NCBI RefSeq assembly: GCF_003627815.1 | Contig: NZ_CP032698.1 | Location: forward strand, 1,178,001 to 1,242,000 | DNA from: Streptomyces hundungensis | GTDB taxonomy: Bacteria > Actinomycetota > Actinomycetes > Streptomycetales > Streptomycetaceae | Reading direction: 5' to 3' | DNA: 64,000 nucleotides | Shown: positions 1 through 8,110 of the stretch, piece by piece | Layout: each line of letters begins with the position of its first letter | Position numbering within the stretch: the first letter of the stretch is position 1 | Notes under the pieces: generated by a model | Database searches by the model: none | Seen by the model: only the letters and a program-made list of their open reading frames with translations | Told to the model about the DNA's origin: nothing | Position numbers and translations under genes: made by a program

Positions 1-495
1 GGCCGGGCCGACCGCATCCACTCCCAGCTCTTCGCCGACCTCATGGACGACCTGGGCCTGAACACCGACTACGGCCACTACCTCGACGCGGCGCCGGCCG
101 AAGCGCTGGTGACGGTCAACCTCATGTCGCTGTTCGGTCTGCACCGCGCCCTGCGCGGCGCCCTGGTCGGTCACTTCGCGGCCGTGGAGATCACCTCCTC
201 CCCCGGCTCGCGCCGGCTCGCCGCCGCGATGCGCCGACTGGAGGCAGGTCCGGCCGCCGAGCACTTCTACGCCGAGCACGTCGAGGCCGACGCGGTGCAC
301 GAACAGGTGGTCCGGCACGAGGTGGTGGCCGGTCTCCTCGCCGACGAGCCCTTCCTCGACGCCGATGTCGCCTTCGGCGCGGACGCCACGGGCTTCGTCG
401 AGGACCGCCTGGCCCGCCACCTCCTCGCCGCCTGGGAAGAGGGACGTTCGGCCCTGTACGAAGGCCACGCCGTCTCGGCCGCGCGCCCCCGATAG
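1..495 (+). CDS. Iron-containing redox enzyme family protein, C-terminal part
   Basis: The reading frame is open from the first base of the window, so the N-terminus lies upstream. The visible ~164 residues are helical and Ala/Leu-rich and carry an E-H-x3-D-x2-H pattern (AEHVEADAVHEQ), which suits the second metal-binding helix of haem-oxygenase-like diiron proteins (Haem_oxygenas_2 type). Such proteins use a non-haem diiron centre for oxidative chemistry; the substrate here is unknown. The next gene is convergent, 28 bp away. The family call rests on the motif and fold pattern only, because half of the protein is missing. Confidence 0.7.
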   Translation, partial: GRADRIHSQLFADLMDDLGLNTDYGHYLDAAPAEALVTVNLMSLFGLHRALRGALVGHFAAVEITSSPGSRRLAAAMRRLEAGPAAEHFYAEHVEADAVHEQVVRHEVVAGLLADEPFLDADVAFGADATGFVEDRLARHLLAAWEEGRSALYEGHAVSAARPR

Positions 496-523
496 CCCGG
501 GGCGGCGCGCCGGGCACCGGCGT

Positions 524-1102
524 TCAGGAGCGATAGCGGTACGAGGCCACGCGGGAGCGGGCCTCCTGCTCGGTCAGGCCCAGCGCCTGGCCCACCGATT
601 CCCAGGACACCTCGTCGGCCCGGGTGTGGAAGGCGGCCACCATGCCGATGCGGCCGGTGAGGCGTTCCAGGGCGGCCACCACGCGCAGCGCGGCGAGCGG
701 GGCGTCGTCGGCCAGCACGCTCAGGCGGGCGTCCAACTGGCCCACCAGATCGTCCAGTTCGACCGGGACGGGGACGGTCCGGGCCTCGACGTGCTGGATG
801 TGGTTCTGCCAGTCGGCGTACGGGCCGGGGACGACGGTGTCGTACGGCCGCTCGTCGTCCACCTGCGTCCAGTCGACGGGGTAGAGGGCGCTGCCGCGCC
901 ATCCGCAGGCGCACACACCGCGCAGATGGGTGGCGAGCGGGGCGTGCAGGGTGCCGTCGTAGAGCCACCAGTCGCTGGACGTGTAGCCGAACGAGCCGCT
1001 GCTGGCGTCGAAGTACAGCGGTTCGGGCTCGCTGCCGTCGGCCAGGACCGCACCCGCTCGGCCCGCGTGCGATGCCCCGAACTCATCGCTCTGCCACTCC
1101 AT
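524..1102 (-). CDS. Conserved hypothetical protein with a Cys-x-Cys motif and a C-terminal HTH-like tail
   Basis: I do not recognise this 192-residue protein. It is rich in Trp and Asp in the first half and carries CACGW near residue 64. The last ~70 residues are helical and end in VGQALGLTEQEARSRV, which resembles the second and third helices of a sigma-region-4-like HTH. I chose the ATG at 1102 (MEWQSDEF) because the reading frame only becomes protein-like there; an upstream in-frame start at 1138 is possible. It is a single gene, convergent with the diiron protein and 194 bp from the next gene. Confidence 0.6.
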   Translation of the reverse strand: MEWQSDEFGASHAGRAGAVLADGSEPEPLYFDASSGSFGYTSSDWWLYDGTLHAPLATHLRGVCACGWRGSALYPVDWTQVDDERPYDTVVPGPYADWQNHIQHVEARTVPVPVELDDLVGQLDARLSVLADDAPLAALRVVAALERLTGRIGMVAAFHTRADEVSWESVGQALGLTEQEARSRVASYRYRS

Positions 1103-1296
1103 GGCACCCCTTTCCGGCGGGGCCGCGGTGCGGCCCACCTCACCGAGGATGCCCGAACCTCCGTGGCGACAACCGGCGAACGGAGACTCCCGGCCACCGG
1201 GGCCCCGTCAGGACGACGGGACCCCGTAGGGAAGGCGCATACCTGACGATCCGTCACGTTCTGTGCAGGAAAGGCGCTTTGGCCCGCCCACTCCGG

Positions 1297-1782
1297 TCAG
1301 TGCACCAGGGCGGCGAAGGTACCGGCCTCGTACGCACCTCCCTGCTGGTGCAGGATCACGGCGAGCCGGTTGGCCGCGTTGATCAGGGCGACCAAAGAGA
1401 CAAGGGCGGCGACCTGGTCGTCGTCGTAGTGCTTGCGGACCTGGGCCCAGGTCTCGTCGGAGACGCCCTGGTGGGCGTCGGCGAGCCGGGTGCCCTCCTC
1501 GCTCAGCGCGAGCGCGGCGCGCTCCGCGTCGGTGAACACGGTGGATTCGCGCCAGGCCGCCACCAGATGGAGGCGGACCGCGCTCTCGCCGGCGGCCGTG
1601 GCCTCCTTGGTGTGCATGTCGATGCAGTGCCCGCAGCCGTTGATCTGGCTCGCTCGCAGCGCCACCAGCTCCTGCGTGGACTTCGGGAGCGTCGACTGCT
1701 GGATCACCAGGCCGGCGTTGGCGAACCGCTTGGCGAACTTCGAGCCGAGCTCGTTCTCGAACAGGTTCAATCGAGCGTCCAT
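1297..1782 (-). CDS. Carboxymuconolactone decarboxylase / AhpD-like protein, ECF41 partner
   Basis: The 161-residue protein has the AhpD-type redox centre GCGHCIDMH (Cys50, Cys53, His57), as in alkylhydroperoxidase-like members of the carboxymuconolactone decarboxylase family. This points to a thiol-peroxidase or thiol-oxidoreductase role rather than aromatic ring chemistry. The ATG at 1782 is preceded by GAGGA at 7 nt; an alternative ATG lies at 1800. It is divergent from an ECF41 sigma factor, and an ECF41-type promoter (1847-1873) points at it. ECF41 sigma factors are known to sit beside and control such oxidoreductase, decarboxylase or epimerase genes, so this is very probably the sigma factor's main target. 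Confidence 0.9.
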   Translation of the reverse strand: MDARLNLFENELGSKFAKRFANAGLVIQQSTLPKSTQELVALRASQINGCGHCIDMHTKEATAAGESAVRLHLVAAWRESTVFTDAERAALALSEEGTRLADAHQGVSDETWAQVRKHYDDDQVAALVSLVALINAANRLAVILHQQGGAYEAGTFAALVH

Positions 1783-1846
1783 GACGTCGTCCTCACTCAT
1801 CGTCGTTGGTGGTGCGTCGTTGGCGCCGTGCGCCGAACGAACACAA

Positions 1847-1873
1847 GACGCCGCCCGGCCGCACGCTGTGACA
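1847..1873 (-). promoter_or_regulatory. ECF41-type promoter for the carboxymuconolactone decarboxylase gene
   Basis: On the minus strand, TGTCACA (1873-1867) is followed after exactly 16 bases by CGTC (1850-1847). This matches the published ECF41 promoter consensus TGTCACA-N16-CGTC. The -10 element lies about 65 bp upstream of the 1782 start. Confidence 0.85.
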
Positions 1874-1907
1874 GACCGGGGATGTGACGCAGCCCACTGC
1901 CAACGGA

Positions 1908-1934
1908 TGTCACAGCGGGGCGGGAGGCGGCATC
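1908..1934 (+). promoter_or_regulatory. ECF41-type promoter for the sigma factor gene itself
   Basis: TGTCACA (1908-1914) is followed after 16 bases by CATC (1931-1934), one mismatch from the ECF41 -10 CGTC. It lies 45 bp upstream of the GTG start at 1979 and suggests autoregulation. Confidence 0.7.
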
Positions 1935-1978
1935 TTGTGGGCGTGACACCCTCGGCAGCCAACAGACAGGAGCGGCCA

Positions 1979-2929
1979 GTGACGAGCGAGCACAGCGGAG
2001 CCGCGCGGGACACGACGACCGGGCGGGCCCTCGACGGCGAACCCCTGGACCCCGCCACCGAAGCCTTCGTCGCCCACCGCAATCTGCTGTTCACCGTCGC
2101 GTACGAGATGCTCGGCTCGGCGGCCGACGCGGAGGACGTCCTCCAGGAGACCTGGCTGCGGTGGGCGGGCGTCGACCTGGGCGCGGTGCGGGACCGGCGC
2201 GCCTATCTGGTCCGGATCACCACGCGCCAGGCGCTGGCCCGACTGCGGGCGCTCGTTCGTCGCAAGGAGTCCTACGTCGGCACCTGGCTGCCCGAGCCGC
2301 TGCTCACCGCCCCGGACGTGGCCGACGACGTCGAGCTGGCCGACAGCGTCTCGATGGCGATGCTCCTGGTGATGGAGACGCTCGCGCCGACCGAGCGCGC
2401 GGTGTTCGTGCTGCGCGAGGTGTTCGCCCTCGAATACGAGGAGATCGCCGGCGCCGTCGGCAAGAGCCAGGCCGCGGTCCGGCAGATCGCCCACCGGGCC
2501 CGGGCCCATGTCGCGGCGCGCCGGCCGCGCGGGAGCGTCTCGACGGGCGAGACCCGGGTCGCGCTCGACGCCTTCCAGCGGGCGGCGACCACCGGCGATC
2601 TGCGCGCCCTCCTGGACGTCCTCGCGCCGGACGTCGTCCTCATGGGCGACGGCGGCGGCATCAAGCAGGCCGTCCTGCGGCCGGTCCGGGGAGCCGACAA
2701 GGTGGCCCGGCTGCTCATCGCCGGTCTCGCCAGGACCCCTGCGGCCTCGCTGCGGCCCACCCGGGTCAACGGCCACCCCGCGCTCGTCCTCCACCTCGAC
2801 GGCGAGGTCGACACCGTGGTGGCGGTACGCATCGAGGAGGGCCGCATCAGCGAGCTCTACGCGGTACGCAACCCGGAGAAGCTGTCGTACATGCGCGACG
2901 AGACCGTCCTGAGCCGCCGCACCACCTGA
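1979..2929 (+). CDS. sigJ: ECF41-group RNA polymerase sigma factor with C-terminal SnoaL-like domain (SigJ family)
   Basis: The 316-residue sigma factor has region 2 at about 28-95, region 4 at about 130-180, and a C-terminal SnoaL_2-like domain from about 195. It carries three ECF41 hallmarks: WLPEP in the linker (103-107), DGGG (224-227) and NPEKL (298-302, family NPDKL). In this group the fused domain controls sigma activity in place of a separate anti-sigma factor, and none is seen here. The GTG at 1979 has AGGAG six bases upstream. It is divergent from the decarboxylase-like gene, with matching promoters between them. The signal sensed is unknown. Confidence 0.92.
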   Translation: MTSEHSGAARDTTTGRALDGEPLDPATEAFVAHRNLLFTVAYEMLGSAADAEDVLQETWLRWAGVDLGAVRDRRAYLVRITTRQALARLRALVRRKESYVGTWLPEPLLTAPDVADDVELADSVSMAMLLVMETLAPTERAVFVLREVFALEYEEIAGAVGKSQAAVRQIAHRARAHVAARRPRGSVSTGETRVALDAFQRAATTGDLRALLDVLAPDVVLMGDGGGIKQAVLRPVRGADKVARLLIAGLARTPAASLRPTRVNGHPALVLHLDGEVDTVVAVRIEEGRISELYAVRNPEKLSYMRDETVLSRRTT

Positions 2930-2964
2930 AGGCGAGGGCCCAACTGGGCGTCGGCGTCCGCGAG

Positions 2965-4278
2965 TTACGCCTCGCCCCGGGCCATGCGGATCAGCCGGTC
3001 CAGGACCCTGCCGTCACTGACGCGCAGCCCGTCGTGCTCCCACTCGTCGGTCACCCAGGTCCGCACCGCGCGTACCGCGTCGGCGGTGGCCAGGGAGTCG
3101 GCGGTGTCGACGTACATGTCGTCGTGATAGACGGCGGCGACCATCGGCACCTCGTTGGCCGCAAGGACCTCGGGGGCGTACAGGTCCGGCCAGTCCGTGC
3201 GCTGGGCCAGCAGCTCCGCGGTCTCGCGCAGCGGGCGCAGCGACGGATCGGTCTCGAACATCCAGGGGTAGATCATCTCGCCGGTGAGGCGGACGGGAGA
3301 ACCGTCCGCGAGCGCTTTGGCGGCGTCGAACTCGGGGAACTCCGAGCGCACCCGCTCGGCGGCCCAGCCGGTCGGCCCCGGGTCCACCGAGCGCTGTCCG
3401 TAGATGGGCTCGTGCAGGACGGCGTAGAGCGGGCCGTCCGCGAAGGAGAGCTTCGCCTGGACGCCGGCCAGGAAGGTGTCGGAGAGTTCGGGGCCCCGGG
3501 CGCCGCCGATCCAGGCGTCCTCCAGGAGATAGTGCAGCAGGTCGGAGCCGCTGCCGGTGCCCAGCATCAGGCCGAGTGCCTGGAAGGCCTCGACGGTCAG
3601 CGTCCCGCCGCCCGGCAGCGCGGCCGGCGCGGCGAGCAGGTGCTCGGCGATCCGCTGGACGGCCTCGACGTCCCTTGGGTAGCGCGCGTAGTGGGCGGCG
3701 TTCTTGCGGGCGACGCGCGGATAGGCCGCCCGGTAGACGTCCGCGGCGCTGCTGCGCAGGCCCGCGAGGCCTCCGGTGATGAGCGCCTCGCGGAGTCCCT
3801 CGGGGGCGAGGGAGAGATATGTGAGCGTGCAGAAGCCGCCGAAGCTCTGCCCGAGCAGGCTCCACCGGCCCCGGTCGCCGAGCAGGGCGCGCCGGATGAG
3901 CTCGGCGTCGCGGACGATCGAGTCGGCGCGGAAGTGGGCGAGGTACTCGGCCTGCGCGGCGGCCCCGCCGCGCGACGGCAGGGTCTGCCGGGTGGCGGGC
4001 GTCGAACGCCCGGTGCCGCGCTGGTCCAGGAGCAGCACCCGATAGTCCTTGAGTGCCCGGTCGAGCCAGCTGTCCCGGCCCACCGGCCGCGCCGCCCGGC
4101 CGCCGGGGCCGCCCTGGAGGTAGAGCAGCCACGGGAGTTCCCGGCCTTCCTGGCCGGCCGCGACCACCTCGCGGGCGTACACCTCGATCCGCTCGCCGTC
4201 GGGGGCGCCGTGGTCCAGCGGAACCTGGAAGAGGTGGTCGGTCAGGACGACGCCCGGCTGTCGGATCACGACGGACAT
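2965..4278 (-). CDS. Alpha/beta hydrolase, prolyl aminopeptidase-like (S33)
   Basis: This 437-residue alpha/beta hydrolase has the oxyanion-hole loop QGGPGG (55-60) and the nucleophile elbow GQSFGG (Ser145), as in proline iminopeptidase and tricorn-associated peptidases of family S33. It likely removes N-terminal proline or hydrophobic residues from peptides in the cytoplasm, since no signal peptide is seen. The ATG at 4278 has GAGGAG five bases upstream. It is convergent with sigJ and divergent from thpR. Substrate specificity cannot be read from the sequence. Confidence 0.85.
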   Translation of the reverse strand: MSVVIRQPGVVLTDHLFQVPLDHGAPDGERIEVYAREVVAAGQEGRELPWLLYLQGGPGGRAARPVGRDSWLDRALKDYRVLLLDQRGTGRSTPATRQTLPSRGGAAAQAEYLAHFRADSIVRDAELIRRALLGDRGRWSLLGQSFGGFCTLTYLSLAPEGLREALITGGLAGLRSSAADVYRAAYPRVARKNAAHYARYPRDVEAVQRIAEHLLAAPAALPGGGTLTVEAFQALGLMLGTGSGSDLLHYLLEDAWIGGARGPELSDTFLAGVQAKLSFADGPLYAVLHEPIYGQRSVDPGPTGWAAERVRSEFPEFDAAKALADGSPVRLTGEMIYPWMFETDPSLRPLRETAELLAQRTDWPDLYAPEVLAANEVPMVAAVYHDDMYVDTADSLATADAVRAVRTWVTDEWEHDGLRVSDGRVLDRLIRMARGEA

Positions 4279-4471
4279 GGGACTCCTCGGTCGGTACGGG
4301 ACGCGGCGGTACGCGCACGGGGTGCTGCTCTGTGGAGCGCGGTGCACCCGCATGATCTCCCGGGCCCACCCGGCCCCCGCAAGGGGCGAGGGGTCCGCGC
4401 GGGGTCCCGTATCTGAATCCGCGGGCACGCTGTGCGGCCCTCGCGCCCGCCGGTGGTGTACGAAGTCCTAC

Positions 4472-5056
4472 GTGAACGAAGAGATCCCGCCGGCCACCGT
4501 CCGCGTGTTCATAGCGCTGGCCCCGCCCGACGACGCGAAGGACGAGCTGGAGCGGGCGCTGCTGCCCGCGTACGAGGCGTATCCGCGCCTGCGTTGGAAC
4601 CGCGTCGAGGACTGGCACATCACTTTGGCGTTCCTGGGCGAGCTCCCGGCCGAAACCGCTCCCCTGCTGCGGCAACCGCTGGCGGAGCTGGCGGCAGCGC
4701 ACGGCCCCCTGCGGCTGTCGCTGCGCGGCGCCGGGCACTTCGACGAGCGGGTCCTGTGGAGCGGGATCGAGGGGGACCTCGAAGGGCTGCACCGGCTCAA
4801 CGGCGAGGTCCGGGACGTGGTCAGGGAGTGCGGTGTCACCTTCGAGGACCGGCCCCTGCGACCCCATCTCACCCTGGCGCGGGCCCGCCGCGCCGACCCC
4901 GGGGGCGTCAAGGAAATCGCCGCCGATTTGGCCGGCTTCGACGGCCGCCCGTGGACGACCGAGCGGCTGCACCTCGTCGCGAGCAACATCGGCCGGGGCC
5001 CCGGTCCCATCCACTACCGCGACATCGCGGCGTGGGAGTTCACCGGCGCCCTCTGA
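4472..5056 (+). CDS. thpR: RNA 2',3'-cyclic phosphodiesterase (2H superfamily)
   Basis: The 194-residue protein has the two HxT motifs of the 2H phosphoesterase superfamily: HITL at 49-52 and HLTL at 132-135. In this family these histidines open 2',3'-cyclic phosphate ends of RNA (formerly called 2'-5' RNA ligase). Length is as usual for bacterial ThpR. The start is a GTG at 4472 (MNEEIPPATV) with only a weak ribosome binding site. It is transcribed away from the hydrolase gene across a 193-bp divergent gap. Confidence 0.9.
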   Translation: MNEEIPPATVRVFIALAPPDDAKDELERALLPAYEAYPRLRWNRVEDWHITLAFLGELPAETAPLLRQPLAELAAAHGPLRLSLRGAGHFDERVLWSGIEGDLEGLHRLNGEVRDVVRECGVTFEDRPLRPHLTLARARRADPGGVKEIAADLAGFDGRPWTTERLHLVASNIGRGPGPIHYRDIAAWEFTGAL

Positions 5057-5150
5057 CATCCGGCAGCGCCGGGGTCCGGTCACCGCTCCGAGACGGCCGG
5101 CGCCGGGGCCCGAAGCCCCCAACCGCCGCCCGCCTTGGCATACTTCGGCG

Positions 5151-5777
5151 ATGGACAGGCCCCCGCCGCACTGGCACACCACGACCCACGACTGGGCGAA
5201 CACCGTCGACGCCGAGCACCTCTCCACGATCCGCGGGGACCCGGCCGCGTTCGCGCCCGGCGGCCTGCGGCAGTTGGTCCTCGAAGTCGTCGCCTACGCG
5301 GCCGACGAGGCGGAGTCCAGGGGCGCGGGGCGGTGCGCCGTCACCCTCCTCGCCGATGGTTCGGTGTGTGTGGCGGACGACGGCAGGGGCACCGACACCC
5401 GTTTCGACGCCGAGGGCCGCGCCGTCAAGAAGCCGGTCATGGCGACGAAGGACCTCCGCTTCTTCGACCACCCGGACGCGCAGGCCCTCCCCGACGGCCA
5501 TCCACGCCGTGGCATGTCCGTCGTCGCGGCGCTCAGCGAGTGGCTCGTCCACACCAATCGCCGCGAGGACGGCGCGTGGTCCCAGCGCTACGAGCACGGC
5601 GTTCCCACCACCGGCCTCTCCCCCGTCGAGAGCGACGGCACGACGGGGACGACCGTTCACTTCCGTCTCGCTCAACTCCCGGACTTCGAGATCGAGTTGG
5701 ACGCGGACAACCTCGCCCGGTTCGTCTCGTCATGGCCACGCCTGGGGGTCGAGGTCCATGACCGCCGACCCGGCTGA
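5151..5777 (+). CDS. Stand-alone GyrB-like GHKL domain protein, degenerate
   Basis: The 208 residues align by eye with the N-terminal ATPase domain of GyrB: LVLEVVAYAADEA (43-55) against YEVVDNSVDEA, then ADDGRG (75-80) and VVAALSEWL. The rest of gyrase is absent. The Mg-binding Asn of GyrB (N46) is replaced by Tyr49, the preceding Asp by Ala48, and the glycine-rich ATP lid is shortened to a DGHPRRGMS-like stretch. Nucleotide binding or hydrolysis is therefore doubtful, and a regulatory or structural role is possible. It starts with ATG at 5151, lies 94 bp after thpR and precedes an XRE regulator. Confidence 0.75.
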   Translation: MDRPPPHWHTTTHDWANTVDAEHLSTIRGDPAAFAPGGLRQLVLEVVAYAADEAESRGAGRCAVTLLADGSVCVADDGRGTDTRFDAEGRAVKKPVMATKDLRFFDHPDAQALPDGHPRRGMSVVAALSEWLVHTNRREDGAWSQRYEHGVPTTGLSPVESDGTTGTTVHFRLAQLPDFEIELDADNLARFVSSWPRLGVEVHDRRPG

Positions 5778-5843
5778 CCGGCGCAGCTGCCTGGGTGTGA
5801 CACACCCGGGCAGCAACGGTTCGTACCGTCCTACGCTGGGCGC

Positions 5844-6683
5844 ATGAGCGACAACGACCTGGGCGAGTTCCTTCGTGCGCGCCGTGCGGGTGTGCGGCCC
5901 GAGGATGTCGGGATGGTGAGCCACGGGGCCCGTCGGGTGCCGGGGCTGCGCCGCGAGGAGCTGGCCGTGCTCGCCGGTGTGAACGCGGACTACTGCGCCC
6001 GCCTGGAGCAGGGCCGCGAGCGCAACCCCTCGCCCCAGGTACTCAAGGCGCTCAGCCACGCCCTGCGACTCGACCCGGACGCCAGGGCGCATCTGTTCCG
6101 GCTCGCCAAAGCCGTCCCCGAGGACGATCGCCGCCCCGCCCCGGCAGGGGTGAGCGCGGCGCTGCGCCGGCTGATGGACGGCTATCCGCACACCCCGGCG
6201 TTGGTGATCGACCGCACGCTCGACGTGCTGGCCACCAACGCCCTGGCGGATGCGCTGTATTCACCGTTCGAGGCCGTGGACAACCTGGCTCGCATGGCCT
6301 TCCTCGATCCGGCCGCGCGGCGTTTCTACCCGGAGTGGGAGCGCACGGCCGAGGCGACCGTCGCCAACCTGCGCGAGGCCGTCGGCTGGGAGTCGAGCGG
6401 CGCGCGGCTGCGTGAACTCGTCACGGTTCTCGGCCGGCACAGCGCGGAGTTCGGCCGGCTGTGGACCGCGCACGCGGTACGCGGCAAGACCCGGGACGCC
6501 AAGCGGCTCCATCACCCGGAGGTGGGCGCGCTGATCCTCACCTACCACGCCTTCGACGTCCGGGACACCCCCGGCCGGCAACTGATCGTCTACCACGCGG
6601 AGCCGGGCTCCCCCACCGCCGATGCCCTCGGTCTCCTCGGCTCGGTGCACGCCACGGCCCGTCCGGGCGGCGCGCGGAGCTGA
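5844..6683 (+). CDS. XRE-family regulator with MmyB-like ligand-binding domain
   Basis: The 279-residue protein has an N-terminal helix-turn-helix (about 9-70) with the typical VPGLRREELAVLAGVNADYC...LEQGR layout. A C-terminal MmyB/MLTR ligand-binding domain (about 105-270) follows; in relatives it binds small hydrophobic ligands such as fatty acids. It lies 66 bp downstream of the GyrB-like gene in the same direction and convergent with xylA. Its target is unknown; such regulators often control a neighbouring oxidoreductase, and none is immediately adjacent here. Confidence 0.9.
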   Translation: MSDNDLGEFLRARRAGVRPEDVGMVSHGARRVPGLRREELAVLAGVNADYCARLEQGRERNPSPQVLKALSHALRLDPDARAHLFRLAKAVPEDDRRPAPAGVSAALRRLMDGYPHTPALVIDRTLDVLATNALADALYSPFEAVDNLARMAFLDPAARRFYPEWERTAEATVANLREAVGWESSGARLRELVTVLGRHSAEFGRLWTAHAVRGKTRDAKRLHHPEVGALILTYHAFDVRDTPGRQLIVYHAEPGSPTADALGLLGSVHATARPGGARS

Positions 6684-6739
6684 CGGCGAGGGATGGATGC
6701 GGGGGACCGCACCCCGGCCCCCGGGGCTTTCGCGTGGTG

Positions 6740-7909
6740 TCAGCGGGCGCCGAGCAGGTGGTCCATCGCCAGCTGGTCCAGGTGCTCGAAGGCCATGCCC
6801 CGCGCCCCGGCCGCGTCGGCGTCGAAGTCCTCGAAGGCGGTCCGGTCGGCGAGGAGCGCGGCGAGGCCGTCCTCGGCGGTGGGCCGGGCCAGGTCGTCCA
6901 GACGGGCCGCGCGCAGCGCCTCGCGCACCTCGGGGTCGGCGCGGAAGGCGGCCGAACGCTCCTTCAGGATCAGGTAGTTGCGCATGTTGCCGGCCGCCGA
7001 CGCCCACACGCCGTCCATGTCCTCGGTGCGCGGCGGCTTGAAGTCGAAGTGCCTGGGGCCCGCGTAGTCGGAGCTTTCGAGCAGGTCCACCAGCCAGAAG
7101 GCGTCGCGCAGATTGCCCGACCCGAAGCGCAGGTCCTGGTCGTACTTGAGGCCGGACTGGCCGTTGAGGTCGATGTGGAAGAGCTTGCCCGCCCACAGCG
7201 CCTGGGCGATGCCGTGGGTGAAGTTGAGCCCGGCCATCTGCTCGTGCCCGGTCTCGGGGTTCACGCCGAAGAGTTCGGGGCGTTCGAGCCGCTCGATGAA
7301 GGCGAGGGCGTGGCCGACGGTGGGCAGCAGGATGTCGCCGCGCGGCTCGTTGGGCTTGGGCTCGATGGCGAAGCGAAGGTCATAGCCCTGTTCGGTGACG
7401 TACTGGCCCAACAGGTCGAAGGCCTCCTTCATCCGGTCGAGGGCTACGCGCACGTCCTTGGCGGCGCCGGACTCGGCCCCTTCGCGCCCGCCCCAGGCGA
7501 CGTAGGTGTGGGCGCCCAGCTCCACGGCCAGGTCGATGTTGCGCAGGGTCTTGCGCAGGGCGTACCGCCGGATGTCGCGGTCGTTGGCCGTGAACGCGCC
7601 GTCCTTGAAGACCGGGTGCGTGAAGAGGTTGGTGGTGGCCATGGGCACGACCAGGCCGGTGGCGTCGAGCGCCTGCCGGAACCGCTTGACGTGCGTCTCC
7701 CGCTCGGTGTCCGAGGCGCCGAAGGGGATCAGGTCGTCGTCGTGGAAGGTGACGCCGTACGCGCCGAGGTCCGCGAGGCGTTGGACGGACTCGGCGGGGT
7801 CGAGGGCGGGGCGGGTCGCGTCGCCGAAGGGGTCGCGACCCTGCCAGCCCACGGTCCACAGGCCGAAGGAGAACTTGTCCTCGGGGGTCGGGGTGAAGCG
7901 TTCCGTCAT
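6740..7909 (-). CDS. xylA: Xylose isomerase
   Basis: The 389-residue TIM-barrel enzyme interconverts D-xylose and D-xylulose, and D-glucose and D-fructose. It matches Streptomyces class I xylose isomerase in length and motifs: [11 protein letters not shown] near the start, HDDD (about 56-59), the metal-binding region around [12 protein letters not shown], and HFDFKPPR near 295. It is transcribed divergently from xylB. Sugar-responsive control of the pair from the shared 201-bp gap is expected. Confidence 0.97.
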   Translation of the reverse strand: MTERFTPTPEDKFSFGLWTVGWQGRDPFGDATRPALDPAESVQRLADLGAYGVTFHDDDLIPFGASDTERETHVKRFRQALDATGLVVPMATTNLFTHPVFKDGAFTANDRDIRRYALRKTLRNIDLAVELGAHTYVAWGGREGAESGAAKDVRVALDRMKEAFDLLGQYVTEQGYDLRFAIEPKPNEPRGDILLPTVGHALAFIERLERPELFGVNPETGHEQMAGLNFTHGIAQALWAGKLFHIDLNGQSGLKYDQDLRFGSGNLRDAFWLVDLLESSDYAGPRHFDFKPPRTEDMDGVWASAAGNMRNYLILKERSAAFRADPEVREALRAARLDDLARPTAEDGLAALLADRTAFEDFDADAAGARGMAFEHLDQLAMDHLLGAR

Positions 7910-7936
7910 CCTCTTCGCCGCCTTGTCGCGAAACCG

Positions 7937-7952
7937 TCCGACGCATGTCGGA
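7937..7952. promoter_or_regulatory. Candidate xyl operator (inverted repeat)
   Basis: A perfect inverted repeat TCCGAC-N4-GTCGGA lies 28 bp upstream of the xylA start, in the xylA/xylB gap. The same gap is unusually A/T rich for this genome and holds further loose inverted repeats built on CAAAT/ATTTG: CCAAAT near 7975 with ATTTGG near 8025, and CATTTG with CAAATG near 8036-8060. These could serve a ROK-type (XylR-like) repressor. No regulator gene is adjacent. Confidence 0.45.
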
Positions 7953-8110
7953 GCTATTCGTTTTCTGCCTTACCAAATACTGCACGATCGTCATCGCTTC
8001 CGTAACCCCGGACGTTCGCCTAATTTGGGTCCTGCATTTGTTCCCGGCACGGTCAAATGACCCATGCCTCTCTCAGACCCGCCCTCGCCCCGCAAGAGAA
8101 GGTGTCCCGG

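Noticed and set aside
2161..4416. A 751-codon plus-strand frame over sigJ and the hydrolase gene
   Set aside because: Its Arg/Pro/Gly-rich translation is a frame shadow of sigJ and then antisense to the S33-type hydrolase.
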